Shown here in pieces: positions 1-7,898 of a stretch of 21,214 nt of DNA (position 1 is the stretch's first letter; each line of letters opens with the position of its first letter). Source of the stretch: an uncultured Flavobacteriales bacterium. Its GTDB lineage: Bacteria > Bacteroidota > Bacteroidia > Flavobacteriales > Crocinitomicaceae. The notes under the pieces are model-generated. The model ran no database searches, was not told the DNA's origin, and saw only the letters and a list, made by a program, of their open reading frames with translations. The stretch spans positions 1 to 21,214 of the forward strand of contig CAMLDR010000066.1 of NCBI GenBank assembly GCA_946478775.1, read 5' to 3'. The translations under genes were made by a program, and so were the position numbers.

Positions 1-248
1 AAACCATATCCGGGGTGAATTCCTTCCACTCCGAGTTCCTTACAGTATTTCAAAATCAGGTCCTGCTGCAAATAAGATTCGGATGAAGGGGATTTCCCTA
101 CATAAACTGCTTCATCTGCTTCGTGAACGTGCGGAGCGTTTGTGTCTGCATCCGAATAGATTGCTACAGTAGCAATATTCATTTTCTTTAATGAGCGGAT
201 AACTCGTCGAGCTATTTCTCCTCTATTTGCAATTAAAACTTTTTTCAT
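1..248 (-). CDS. Biotin carboxylase (acetyl/propionyl/methylcrotonyl-CoA carboxylase), N-terminal fragment
   Basis: Only the first 82 codons are in the window; the gene runs off the left edge. The protein would carboxylate biotin with ATP and bicarbonate as the first half-reaction of an acyl-CoA carboxylase in the cytoplasm. The start ATG is at 248, and the protein opens MKKVLIANRGEIARRVIRS, the hallmark opening of the biotin carboxylase N-terminal (pre-ATP-grasp) domain. HVHEADEAVYVG and, near residue 77, GIHPGYG follow, with the spacing seen in AccC. The ATP-grasp and any biotinyl-carrier domain lie outside. The fragment cannot separate stand-alone AccC from a propionyl- or methylcrotonyl-CoA carboxylase alpha subunit. 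It lies 85 bp downstream of the tamB-like gene on the same strand with no terminator between, so read-through transcription is possible. Identity as a biotin carboxylase is secure; the acyl-CoA substrate is not. Confidence 0.86.
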   Translation of the reverse strand, partial: MKKVLIANRGEIARRVIRSLKKMNIATVAIYSDADTNAPHVHEADEAVYVGKSPSSESYLQQDLILKYCKELGVEGIHPGYG

Positions 249-333
249 AGATCATTTCAATGGCGGTAAAAATAATGAATGTGTCATTAATGACCACTAA
301 AGATTCGAATACTTTATAACAAAATAGCGAAAG

Positions 334-3300
334 TTACGGCAGCGGCGCTCCCTCGGGATCAACAGCAGGTGTATTGGATTTTTCTTCCTCTTGCTCAACC
401 GGAATGGCAACTCCCTTTCCGGGAATGTAATCCACAGGAACGCGGTTTTTTCGTTTGGAATTGTTGACTTTGTTCTTCTTTCTGAACAAGTTAGCGAAAA
501 ACTCGATGATCCGTGATTCAGAGACGTTGTTGAAGGTTTCTTCATAATGCAAACCGATACCCTGGGTAAATTCACCTTTGTCCTTGTTGCTCAAAATCCC
601 CCTATCATTCGATTCATTGAAAATAGAAACCCGGAAGGTTCCGTCAGCATTGATCAGGTATTCGAGGTTAAAGGACCCTATCAATGAATTTTGTGCCGCT
701 CCGGTTGTGGTATTATTGGAAACTCCCAGTGAGGTTTTCAGGATAATATTCTGTTTGGCTCCGTAAGCACGCTGCAGTCCGATTTGGTAATTCTTATCTC
801 CGGTTACTGTATTATCGTTGTACCCGACATTGATCTTCATGTCTTTCGATAACTGATCAAAAGCATTATTCAGCTGCTGTGTAATTACTTCTGCAACCCC
901 TCCGTAACTTCCATTTCCGTTGCCACCGGTTCCGGAGAAACGATTAAATGCAAGCAAAGAAAAGAACTGTTTCTGCAGTTCGTCATCATCCGAACGGATC
1001 TTACTCAATACTGCTTTTCCTGATTCACTGACATTCGGCACCTCAATATCCAATGTGATGGACGGATTGGAAAGTGTTTGCCCGATCAGTAATACACAAC
1101 GGACCTCGGATCTTGTTTCAGCCGAACCACCGATCTGGTCGGGGTTCAATTCATCCAAACTGGCGTTCACCCTGTAATAAGCTTTGATATTTAGTGATGC
1201 ATTGTCAGGCGTTCCGTTCCAGGTAATGCTGCTTCCTTCGTCAATCTGGAATTCCTTTTTTAGCGGATTCAAAACAAATAGGTACTTCCCGCTGCTGATT
1301 ACGTATTGACCGGACATGGACATGTGATTCTGTTTATCAATGCCCAATTGAATCGTTCCGCGGCCGGTTGCTTCAATTGCTTCGTTTGTCTGGTTATTTA
1401 AAATCAATTTAATCTTTGCTTCCGGTGTTGCTTCAATATTCATTTTCAGATCAACCCCTGTCAAATCAATTTTCTTGTCTACATCCACCGAATCGGTATT
1501 GAAATCAATGAAATCAAATTCCTTGATCTCTTTCGCTCCATAAAGTGGCAAATTTACTTCCGTACCTTTTTCGGTTCTTGCATTGACATTGATCTCGGTG
1601 TTTCCTTTTTCGATCAAAATACTTGCTGTACCTGTTGCATACGCTTTTCCGTAATAAGCTATCCCTTCTCTTTCACCGGTATTCATCACCATGAATTTTT
1701 TAGTCGGGCTCAAAGGCCTTTTGCTAACCGGATCTCTGAAACCGCTTACGGATTCGTCAAAAGTGATATCAAAACTCATGGAGAAATCCTTGAAATTGTT
1801 GTGGAATATCGTTGTCATAGCATAAGCCGTGTTTCCGTCATCATCCAGAATAGGGAAAGCGCCGTAAATACCGTCGTTCTCACCATCAAATTTAAGCGGT
1901 CCGCCCAGGCTGTAATGCGTTCCAAGGATACCCACTCTCAATCCACCTTTTTTCAACTGCAGATTCCCGGTGATTTCCGGTTCGTCAAAACTTCCTTTGG
2001 CCTGGATAACTCCTTTAAGTGTTCCGGAAATATCTGAAATCACTTCCGGGTCCATAAATGCGTTGGCGAAGGATAAGTCCATCTCCTTAAATTCAAGGTC
2101 AAAGTTGATATTGTCTTCTTTTTTCATTGGAAGAACATATCCGTTGAAATCAAAGGTTTGCAGGTCTTTGTACTTTAAATCTCCATTCAGGATAATCTTT
2201 TTCTCCAAATCGATCCATATACCATTCAAATGCACATCCCCCACTTCTTCTCCTTGCAAAAAGAAATCATTCAGAACAAAATCCCCATCCACTTTAATAT
2301 TGGTAAATGGAGTTGCCAGGCGGGCGGTTCCATCCAGGCTTCCCTCCATTTTAACACCTATCCCCAGAAGCGAAGAGAATTCTTCCACGTGCAATTCATT
2401 CGCTTTGATTGTTAAATAATCTTCCGGATTTTCAGATAAAACACCATTCACTGCCAGGAATTGATTCTCCCTTTCCAGCTTCAGGTCTTTGATCTCAAAG
2501 TTCTTGTCCTTGTAGACAATCTGCCCGGTGTTCTTGATATCCCATCGATTGTTTTTCACTGAGAAATAGGAAGGCTGCACCTGGATATCAAATTCACCTT
2601 CTTCGCGGACATCAATTACAAAATCAAAATCGGAAGTATTCGGAACATCTTTATTCCAAATCAGGTCTGTTTTGAAGACATTCTTCGTTCCATCCATCGA
2701 TAATTGAATGTTCTCCACATCCAGTGAATCCCTTAACTGGGTTTTGCCGGCATTTAAAGTCAGTGTTCCGGTTCCTTTCGTAAATTCCTGGTGCAAAACC
2801 ACGTTTGTGAGGTATGCATCGCTTTTATCATTCATCAGCTTTTCATAGCTTATCTTGGATGACTGAATATCCAGCATTTGATGATGCACGCGTGAATCGA
2901 GTTCCACTTTGACAATGGTTCCGTAAGCAATTTCCAGTTTCGGAACAAAAATATCCAGGAACTCCTGCGAATTTTTGATCGTTGCATTCATCTCAAAATG
3001 GTCTTTCGATTCCAGTCCTTTCGGGAATGGTTTTGGAGAAAAATACGATGGAAAAGCATCAGAAAGCCCGTTATTCACCGCAATCGGGATGGTTTTAAAA
3101 TTGATTTTACCGTTTAGATCTGCATCCACAATAGCGCTTCTCAATTCAAAACGGTCGTTCTCCGGATTTCGCTCAATGTAAAGGCTCAGATCCGGTAAAG
3201 CCATTTTTTTACCCTGATCCACGAATTCAATACTATTCGCATTGATCAGTCCTTCATAGGTTTCAAGAGAGTTTCCTCTGAGATCCAGATCGAGATTTCC

Positions 3301-4980
3301 TACGAATGAGGATTCCGGGTCTTTGACAAAATTCAGATTTCCAAGGTTTGCTTTTTCAACCGCTACTTTGAAGTTAAAGTGCTGTACCTTGGACACATCA
3401 ATTGATCCATTAAATGCCAGTTGTAAATTGGGATCGTCTACATTTAAATCGGCGTCCAGGATATTGTTGATAAATGAACCGTTCGTTACGAAAATATTGG
3501 AATAATTGTAGTCATTGAACCTGAACCTGGTGATTTCTCCCTCCAGGGTTTCCAAACGGATCATATCTTGCTGACCTACCACTCCACTCAGATATACCTG
3601 CCCCACCACATTCCCGAAAGTTGGATTATCCAGGAATCCTGCCAGGTTGAAACTATCGATTACAATGTCGTAGTGTTCTCCCTTTGTGCGGTCAAATGCA
3701 TATCCGCCTTCTTTCAGCTTGGTGAAAGTAATCTCATTATCCAGCTGTACGGAACCTAAAATCGATTGCAGTTTATCACTTTTCAAAGCAAATTTATCTA
3801 CGGAACCCTTAACGGTTGTATTTCGAATCTCCGCATACTGGAGCCGGTCGATCATTTCGTCAAAATCCATCCGTCTCTTTCCGGAATCTTTGGGCAGTCT
3901 GATTTTCTCTACGTCCGAAAAGTCAATCAAAGCATAATCAACCTGCTGGTTGAAGTTGGAAGCTGAAAGGTTCCTGAAATCCGGTAAAGAGTAATTCCCC
4001 CGAAGAACACTTCGGGTACCAAAGCGCAGGTCCAGGTTGTCGATTTTCAGGTCTTTCACTTTTTTGGTAACCACCGCGCTTAAAGAAACCATTTCATTCA
4101 TTCCTTCCAGGGCCGTTCCGAATTGAGAAATATCCCAGAAACTCACTCTGGATGAATCAATAACCGCATCAAAAGAAACACTATCCACAAATTCATTGAT
4201 CCCTTTCAAAGAACTCATGAGCATATTCAATTTGGACGCATAAATTGTGGAGCGCGAGGTATTGATCTGTACGCCACTCAGTAAAATTCCTTTGTGTGGA
4301 TCAATCACTGCATTGGCAAATAAGCGCTTCAGCCAGAATCCTGATTTTTCCTGTGTCTGCAAATGTTTCACCTGGAAAGCAACAACCCCTTTGTCCTCTT
4401 TAAAATCGGCGATATGCAGGATCACATTATTGAACTTCAGGTGATCGTAATCCATTCCATAAGTATTCCTTCCTTTCCGGTTGTCGTCGTAAGAAATAGT
4501 TACCCATTCGATATTGACGTTATCAACGGTGACTTTCGGCGGATCTGATTTCGGTTTACTGGATTTTTTTCCGGAGAAGTAATCGGCAATGAACTCGTAG
4601 TTATAATTTCCTGTGATGGTATCCCGTTCTATTCCAACTCTTCCTTTCAAAAGGTTCACGCTGTTCAGGTTCACATATTCTCCCCCCAGATCGAAGTTCT
4701 TTACCCGAACCATGATCTGATTCAGTGAGGCCAGCGTATCTCCGTGAAGGTCCCGGACAAAAACGTCCTTTAAATAAATCTTATCAAAGAAAACAATGTC
4801 GATCTTACCAATACGCAGCTCGGTCTTCAATTCTTTGGATAAAAAATTAGTTGCGAGCGAGCCCAAATAGGTCTGGAACTGGCTGGTACGAATGGCAAAC
4901 GCAAAAAGTATGAGCACTAAAAGCACCCATTCAAAAGAAATCCCTACTATTCTACCTAGTATTTTGAGTACTTTTGCCAT
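334..4980 (-). CDS. tamB: TamB-like translocation/assembly module protein (AsmA-like, DUF490)
   Basis: This is a 1548-residue protein with one N-terminal hydrophobic segment (about residues 13-31) acting as a membrane anchor, followed by a very long beta-rich body and no other membrane segment. Such proteins span the periplasm as a lipid-carrying beta-groove and serve outer-membrane assembly. The family assignment rests on the N-terminal AsmA-like layout, repeated short beta modules (phrases such as DLDLRGNSL and LKGVIQAKGSFDEPEITGNLQLKKGG), and a C-terminal TamB/DUF490-like region from about residue 1100 to 1470. The latter includes MSGQYVISSGKYLF and a run of amphipathic strands around residues 1390-1470. 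The tail after about residue 1495 is basic, then acidic and proline-rich, and looks disordered. The gene is divergent from tsaD with only 24 bp between starts. This is a typical length for the family in Bacteroidota; the exact cargo is unknown. Function is inferred from the family. Confidence 0.85.
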   Translation of the reverse strand: MAKVLKILGRIVGISFEWVLLVLILFAFAIRTSQFQTYLGSLATNFLSKELKTELRIGKIDIVFFDKIYLKDVFVRDLHGDTLASLNQIMVRVKNFDLGGEYVNLNSVNLLKGRVGIERDTITGNYNYEFIADYFSGKKSSKPKSDPPKVTVDNVNIEWVTISYDDNRKGRNTYGMDYDHLKFNNVILHIADFKEDKGVVAFQVKHLQTQEKSGFWLKRLFANAVIDPHKGILLSGVQINTSRSTIYASKLNMLMSSLKGINEFVDSVSFDAVIDSSRVSFWDISQFGTALEGMNEMVSLSAVVTKKVKDLKIDNLDLRFGTRSVLRGNYSLPDFRNLSASNFNQQVDYALIDFSDVEKIRLPKDSGKRRMDFDEMIDRLQYAEIRNTTVKGSVDKFALKSDKLQSILGSVQLDNEITFTKLKEGGYAFDRTKGEHYDIVIDSFNLAGFLDNPTFGNVVGQVYLSGVVGQQDMIRLETLEGEITRFRFNDYNYSNIFVTNGSFINNILDADLNVDDPNLQLAFNGSIDVSKVQHFNFKVAVEKANLGNLNFVKDPESSFVGNLDLDLRGNSLETYEGLINANSIEFVDQGKKMALPDLSLYIERNPENDRFELRSAIVDADLNGKINFKTIPIAVNNGLSDAFPSYFSPKPFPKGLESKDHFEMNATIKNSQEFLDIFVPKLEIAYGTIVKVELDSRVHHQMLDIQSSKISYEKLMNDKSDAYLTNVVLHQEFTKGTGTLTLNAGKTQLRDSLDVENIQLSMDGTKNVFKTDLIWNKDVPNTSDFDFVIDVREEGEFDIQVQPSYFSVKNNRWDIKNTGQIVYKDKNFEIKDLKLERENQFLAVNGVLSENPEDYLTIKANELHVEEFSSLLGIGVKMEGSLDGTARLATPFTNIKVDGDFVLNDFFLQGEEVGDVHLNGIWIDLEKKIILNGDLKYKDLQTFDFNGYVLPMKKEDNINFDLEFKEMDLSFANAFMDPEVISDISGTLKGVIQAKGSFDEPEITGNLQLKKGGLRVGILGTHYSLGGPLKFDGENDGIYGAFPILDDDGNTAYAMTTIFHNNFKDFSMSFDITFDESVSGFRDPVSKRPLSPTKKFMVMNTGEREGIAYYGKAYATGTASILIEKGNTEINVNARTEKGTEVNLPLYGAKEIKEFDFIDFNTDSVDVDKKIDLTGVDLKMNIEATPEAKIKLILNNQTNEAIEATGRGTIQLGIDKQNHMSMSGQYVISSGKYLFVLNPLKKEFQIDEGSSITWNGTPDNASLNIKAYYRVNASLDELNPDQIGGSAETRSEVRCVLLIGQTLSNPSITLDIEVPNVSESGKAVLSKIRSDDDELQKQFFSLLAFNRFSGTGGNGNGSYGGVAEVITQQLNNAFDQLSKDMKINVGYNDNTVTGDKNYQIGLQRAYGAKQNIILKTSLGVSNNTTTGAAQNSLIGSFNLEYLINADGTFRVSIFNESNDRGILSNKDKGEFTQGIGLHYEETFNNVSESRIIEFFANLFRKKNKVNNSKRKNRVPVDYIPGKGVAIPVEQEEEKSNTPAVDPEGAPLP

Positions 4981-4990
4981 GTATTATATA

Positions 4991-4998
4991 CAAATTTA
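4991..4998 (-). promoter_or_regulatory. Candidate -7 box (TAAATTTG) for the tamB-like gene
   Basis: On the minus strand the 24-bp gap between the divergent tamB-like and tsaD starts contains TAAATTTG, a perfect match to the Bacteroidota -7 consensus TAnnTTTG. It ends 10 bp before the ATG, so transcription would begin only a few bases before the start codon. No convincing TTTG -33 box lies 17-23 bp upstream, which would be inside tsaD. The match is seen; the function is inferred. Confidence 0.4.
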
Positions 4999-5004
4999 AC
5001 AAAG

Positions 5005-6033
5005 TTGAGCCAACAATCGTTAGTAATTCTGGGAATTGAGTCATCTTGTGATGATACTTCTGCTGCCATTCTCAAAGATGATACCATTTTATCGAATGTA
5101 ACGGCCACCCAAGCTATTCATGAGCAATATGGTGGCGTAGTCCCTGAATTAGCCTCTCGTGCGCATCAACAGAACATTATTCCTGTAGTTGATGCAGCCT
5201 TAAAAAAAGCAGCCCTTACTATTAAAGATATTGATTTAATTGCATTCACACAAGGTCCCGGATTGATGGGCTCACTGGTTGTAGGAACTGCTTTTGCCAA
5301 ATCTTTAAGTCTTGCACTCAGCAAACCCATGGTTGCAGTTCATCACATGCATGCGCATATTTTAGCACATTTTATCAATGAAGGAGTTCCTGTTCCGAGC
5401 TTTCCATTTATCTGTATGACTGTTTCCGGAGGGCACACACAACTGGTGCGGGTAGATTCTCCTGTCGAAATGACCGTTTTGGGAAGTACTATTGATGATG
5501 CAGCCGGAGAAGCTTTTGACAAAACAGCCAAAATATTAGGTTTTCCCTATCCGGGCGGGCCTTTAATTGACAAATACGCGAAAGATGGAAACCCCGGGGC
5601 ATTTTCTTTCGCTAAACCACAGGTCGAGGGATACAACTTCAGCTTCAGCGGATTAAAGACTTCCGTGCTTTACTTCATTCAGAAAGAAGTTGCCAAAAAC
5701 CCGAATTTCATTGAAGAAAATAAAGCCGACCTGTGCGCTTCCATCCAGGCAACGATATTGGAAATCCTTTTCAAACAGCTTCGAAAAGTTGCTGCTGATA
5801 CAGGCATTAAAGACATTGCCATTGCAGGCGGTGTTTCGGCAAATTCCGGATTGCGGGCCAAACTTGCGGAAGAAGGACAGCAAGCCGGCTGGAACGTATT
5901 TATTCCCAAATTTGAGTATTGCACCGACAATGCGGCCATGATTGCAATAGCAGGGAAATTCCTGGCTGAGAACAAGCAGTTTGCCCGGCAGGATATCAGT
6001 GCCAATGCGCGATTACCATTTGTGAGATCATGA
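5005..6033 (+). CDS. tsaD: tRNA N6-threonylcarbamoyladenosine (t6A37) transferase TsaD
   Basis: This is a 342-residue protein of full family length. TsaD transfers the threonylcarbamoyl group to A37 of ANN-decoding tRNAs in the cytoplasm, working with TsaB and TsaE. Seen motifs are the ASKHA-fold opening LGIESSCDDTSAAI (residues 9-22), the metal-binding HxxxH (His114 and His118 in HHMHAH), SGGHTQL (141-147), DDAAGEAFDK (164-173), FSFSGLKTS (212-220), GGVSAN (275-280) and CTDNAAMI (306-313) with the metal-ligand Asp308. The start is TTG at 5005. No ATG or GTG occurs in frame upstream, the first in-frame ATG lies near residue 88, inside the fold, and the conserved opening begins only 8 residues after this TTG. 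The gene is divergent from the tamB-like gene and overlaps the next gene by 4 bp, so the two are very likely co-transcribed and translationally coupled. Confidence 0.95.
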   Translation: MSQQSLVILGIESSCDDTSAAILKDDTILSNVTATQAIHEQYGGVVPELASRAHQQNIIPVVDAALKKAALTIKDIDLIAFTQGPGLMGSLVVGTAFAKSLSLALSKPMVAVHHMHAHILAHFINEGVPVPSFPFICMTVSGGHTQLVRVDSPVEMTVLGSTIDDAAGEAFDKTAKILGFPYPGGPLIDKYAKDGNPGAFSFAKPQVEGYNFSFSGLKTSVLYFIQKEVAKNPNFIEENKADLCASIQATILEILFKQLRKVAADTGIKDIAIAGGVSANSGLRAKLAEEGQQAGWNVFIPKFEYCTDNAAMIAIAGKFLAENKQFARQDISANARLPFVRS

Positions 6034-7364
6034 AAAAAGTGGAGCTTCCCAAAGCATTCGTTGAACGTGTAAGCCAGGACCCTTTTTTAGGAGATTCCCT
6101 GCTTCAATCCTTAGATGAGGAGCAGCCGATCGCTATTCGGATCAATTCATCGAAAGGAAACTCTGTTTTTGAAGGTCTGGAGGAAATTCCCTGGTCAAAA
6201 AATGGTTTTTATCTTGCAGAACGGCCAATTTTCACTCTGGACCCGCATTTTCATGGCGGAAGGTACTATCCGCAGGAAGCAGGTTCCCAGTTTATTGACC
6301 CCATTTTACGGCAATTGGATCTTCCGGAAGATCCTGTGCTATTGGATTTATGCGCTGCACCGGGAGGAAAAAGTACGCTTATTGCCGATTTTTTGCAGGG
6401 AAAAGGATTGCTTTTAGCCAATGAAGTGATCCACAACAGGTCCCGAATCTTAAAGGAAAACCTGACCAAATGGGGAGCTAAGAACAGTTTGGTGAGCAAC
6501 AATGACCCATCCGATTTTGAAGGGTTGAAAAGTGTGTTTGACTGCATTTTGATTGATGCTCCGTGTTCCGGGGAAGGAATGTTCCGCAAGGATCCCGATG
6601 CGCGGAATGAGTGGTCGGTTGAAGCTGTCAATTTATGTGCGGGAAGGCAAAAACGAATTGTGATGGATGTTTGGGACTCTCTGAAGCCAACTGGTTTTTT
6701 GATCTATTCAACCTGCACGTTCAACGCACAGGAGAATGAAGACAATGTGCGCTGGATCCTCGACCAAACGAATTCCGAAATTCACTCCGTTGAACTTCCG
6801 TTTGCCAGGGCAGGAAGAGACGGAATCGGACATTACGCACTTCCATCGGAACTAAAGACTGAAGGATTCTATGTCGTTGTCATCCGGAAACTGGGGGAAG
6901 AACGTGCTCAAAAGAACAAATCAAAAAAGAAAAGCACCCTAACCCGATTGAAACCGGAGTCCTGGTTTAGCGAATGGGTTTCTTCCGATTCTGAATTTAT
7001 TCAGTGGAATGAGTATGTTTTTGCTATTCCCAAAGGTTCAGTGGAATTGGTAGAACTGCTTCACTCCAATTTACGCATCATCAAATTGGGTACGGAACTG
7101 GGTGAAATTTCCCGCAAAGGATTGATCCCTCATGAAGCATTAGTATTGGATTCGTCTATTTTATCGGAGCAGATTCCGGATATTGCTTTGACACGTGAAC
7201 AGGCGTTGCATTATTTAAAAGGAGAAACCTTCAACCTGGAAGGAAAACACGGATTTAACACGGTTTCGTTTGAAGGGACCAAATTGGGCTGGATCAAACA
7301 TTTGGGAAATCGTTTCAATAATCTTTACCCCAAAGAATGGCGGATCAGAATGCGGATCGATTAA
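6030..7364 (+). CDS. RsmF-like 16S rRNA m5C methyltransferase (NOL1/NOP2/Sun family)
   Basis: This is a 444-residue SAM-dependent RNA cytosine-C5 methyltransferase. It shows QEAGSQFIDP (82-91), the SAM-binding motif I LDLCAAPGGKS (105-115), motif IV IDAPCSGEGMFRKDP (175-189) with Cys179, and motif VI YSTCTF (226-231) with the nucleophile Cys229. These are the two catalytic cysteines of the family. After the Rossmann domain (to about residue 290), a lysine-rich linker KNKSKKKS leads to a C-terminal domain of about 150 residues matching the PUA-like RNA-binding region found in RsmF/YebU-type enzymes. The ATG at 6030 overlaps the tsaD stop (ATGA), which fixes the start. Both genes serve translation accuracy. 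The stop codon overlaps the stop of the convergent minus-strand gene by 4 bp. The family is certain; the exact modified base (C1407 in E. coli RsmF) is inferred. Confidence 0.9.
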   Translation: MKKVELPKAFVERVSQDPFLGDSLLQSLDEEQPIAIRINSSKGNSVFEGLEEIPWSKNGFYLAERPIFTLDPHFHGGRYYPQEAGSQFIDPILRQLDLPEDPVLLDLCAAPGGKSTLIADFLQGKGLLLANEVIHNRSRILKENLTKWGAKNSLVSNNDPSDFEGLKSVFDCILIDAPCSGEGMFRKDPDARNEWSVEAVNLCAGRQKRIVMDVWDSLKPTGFLIYSTCTFNAQENEDNVRWILDQTNSEIHSVELPFARAGRDGIGHYALPSELKTEGFYVVVIRKLGEERAQKNKSKKKSTLTRLKPESWFSEWVSSDSEFIQWNEYVFAIPKGSVELVELLHSNLRIIKLGTELGEISRKGLIPHEALVLDSSILSEQIPDIALTREQALHYLKGETFNLEGKHGFNTVSFEGTKLGWIKHLGNRFNNLYPKEWRIRMRID

Positions 7365-7849
7365 CGCTTCGGACGAAAAAACTCCATTTTTCCTTTCTTT
7401 AAATCTCCCAGGAAAATACTGGATTCACCTAATTTCCTGCCAAATCGACCGGTATTTTGATGCAGCAACACCAATTCACCATTTGCTTTGACTTCTTTTA
7501 CAACCGCAAAATGTTTCTCCATTTCCTCGAAATACTTTTGTCCATTTTGAATTCCGCCGAATTTCACTCCTTTAAAAGCAATAATGTCTCCCGGCGCAAT
7601 ACATTCTTTTTTATAATCGTAGGAAGTCCCGAATACATCATAACCATTCCACTCAGCATGCGTTTCGTTTAAAGCCACGCTCAAAACATCCCAGCATTCA
7701 CCTCTTAGCATTTTCTGTCCCATGTAAGGTTTTAGAACTTTCAATATCTCAGAATTCAAGGTCGGAACAGAATCACAAGCTTGATTTTTTTGTGTCTTGC
7801 CGTGGAAAGAAAACACGAGGGTAAGTGCCAGAATGCTTAAATATTTCAT
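7361..7849 (-). CDS. Small exported protein with possible CHAP/papain-like Cys-His site
   Basis: This 162-residue protein opens with a signal peptide (basic start, hydrophobic residues 3-15, likely cleavage near residue 20). The mature part has RGECWD with Cys52 at a helix start, then a PGDIIAF turn (87-93), KHFAVVKEV with His113, and LLHQNTG (129-135). The order Cys, His, then polar residue with the PGDII turn between is what NlpC/P60- and CHAP-type papain-fold hydrolases show, so a periplasmic amidase or peptidase-like role is possible. The sequence is not a textbook member, and I would not name a substrate. It lies 49 bp downstream of the porin-like gene on the same strand with no terminator between, so the two may be co-transcribed. 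Its stop interlocks with the RsmF-like stop from the other strand. The gene is secure; the function is a hypothesis. Confidence 0.75.
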   Translation of the reverse strand: MKYLSILALTLVFSFHGKTQKNQACDSVPTLNSEILKVLKPYMGQKMLRGECWDVLSVALNETHAEWNGYDVFGTSYDYKKECIAPGDIIAFKGVKFGGIQNGQKYFEEMEKHFAVVKEVKANGELVLLHQNTGRFGRKLGESSIFLGDLKKGKMEFFRPKR

Positions 7850-7898
7850 GTTGTTTGTGATGTGTTGTTAAACCTATAAGTCAATTAAATATAAAAAG

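Noticed and set aside
1970..2419. 149-codon plus-strand frame antisense to the tamB-like gene
   Set aside because: The opposite strand encodes a continuous 1548-residue protein; the antisense frame is serine- and lysine-rich with no recognisable domain, as expected for a shadow frame.
7850..7898. Search for a terminator or riboswitch between the porin-like gene and the exported Cys-His gene
   Set aside because: The 49-bp gap is AT-rich without a stable inverted repeat; nothing supportable was found.
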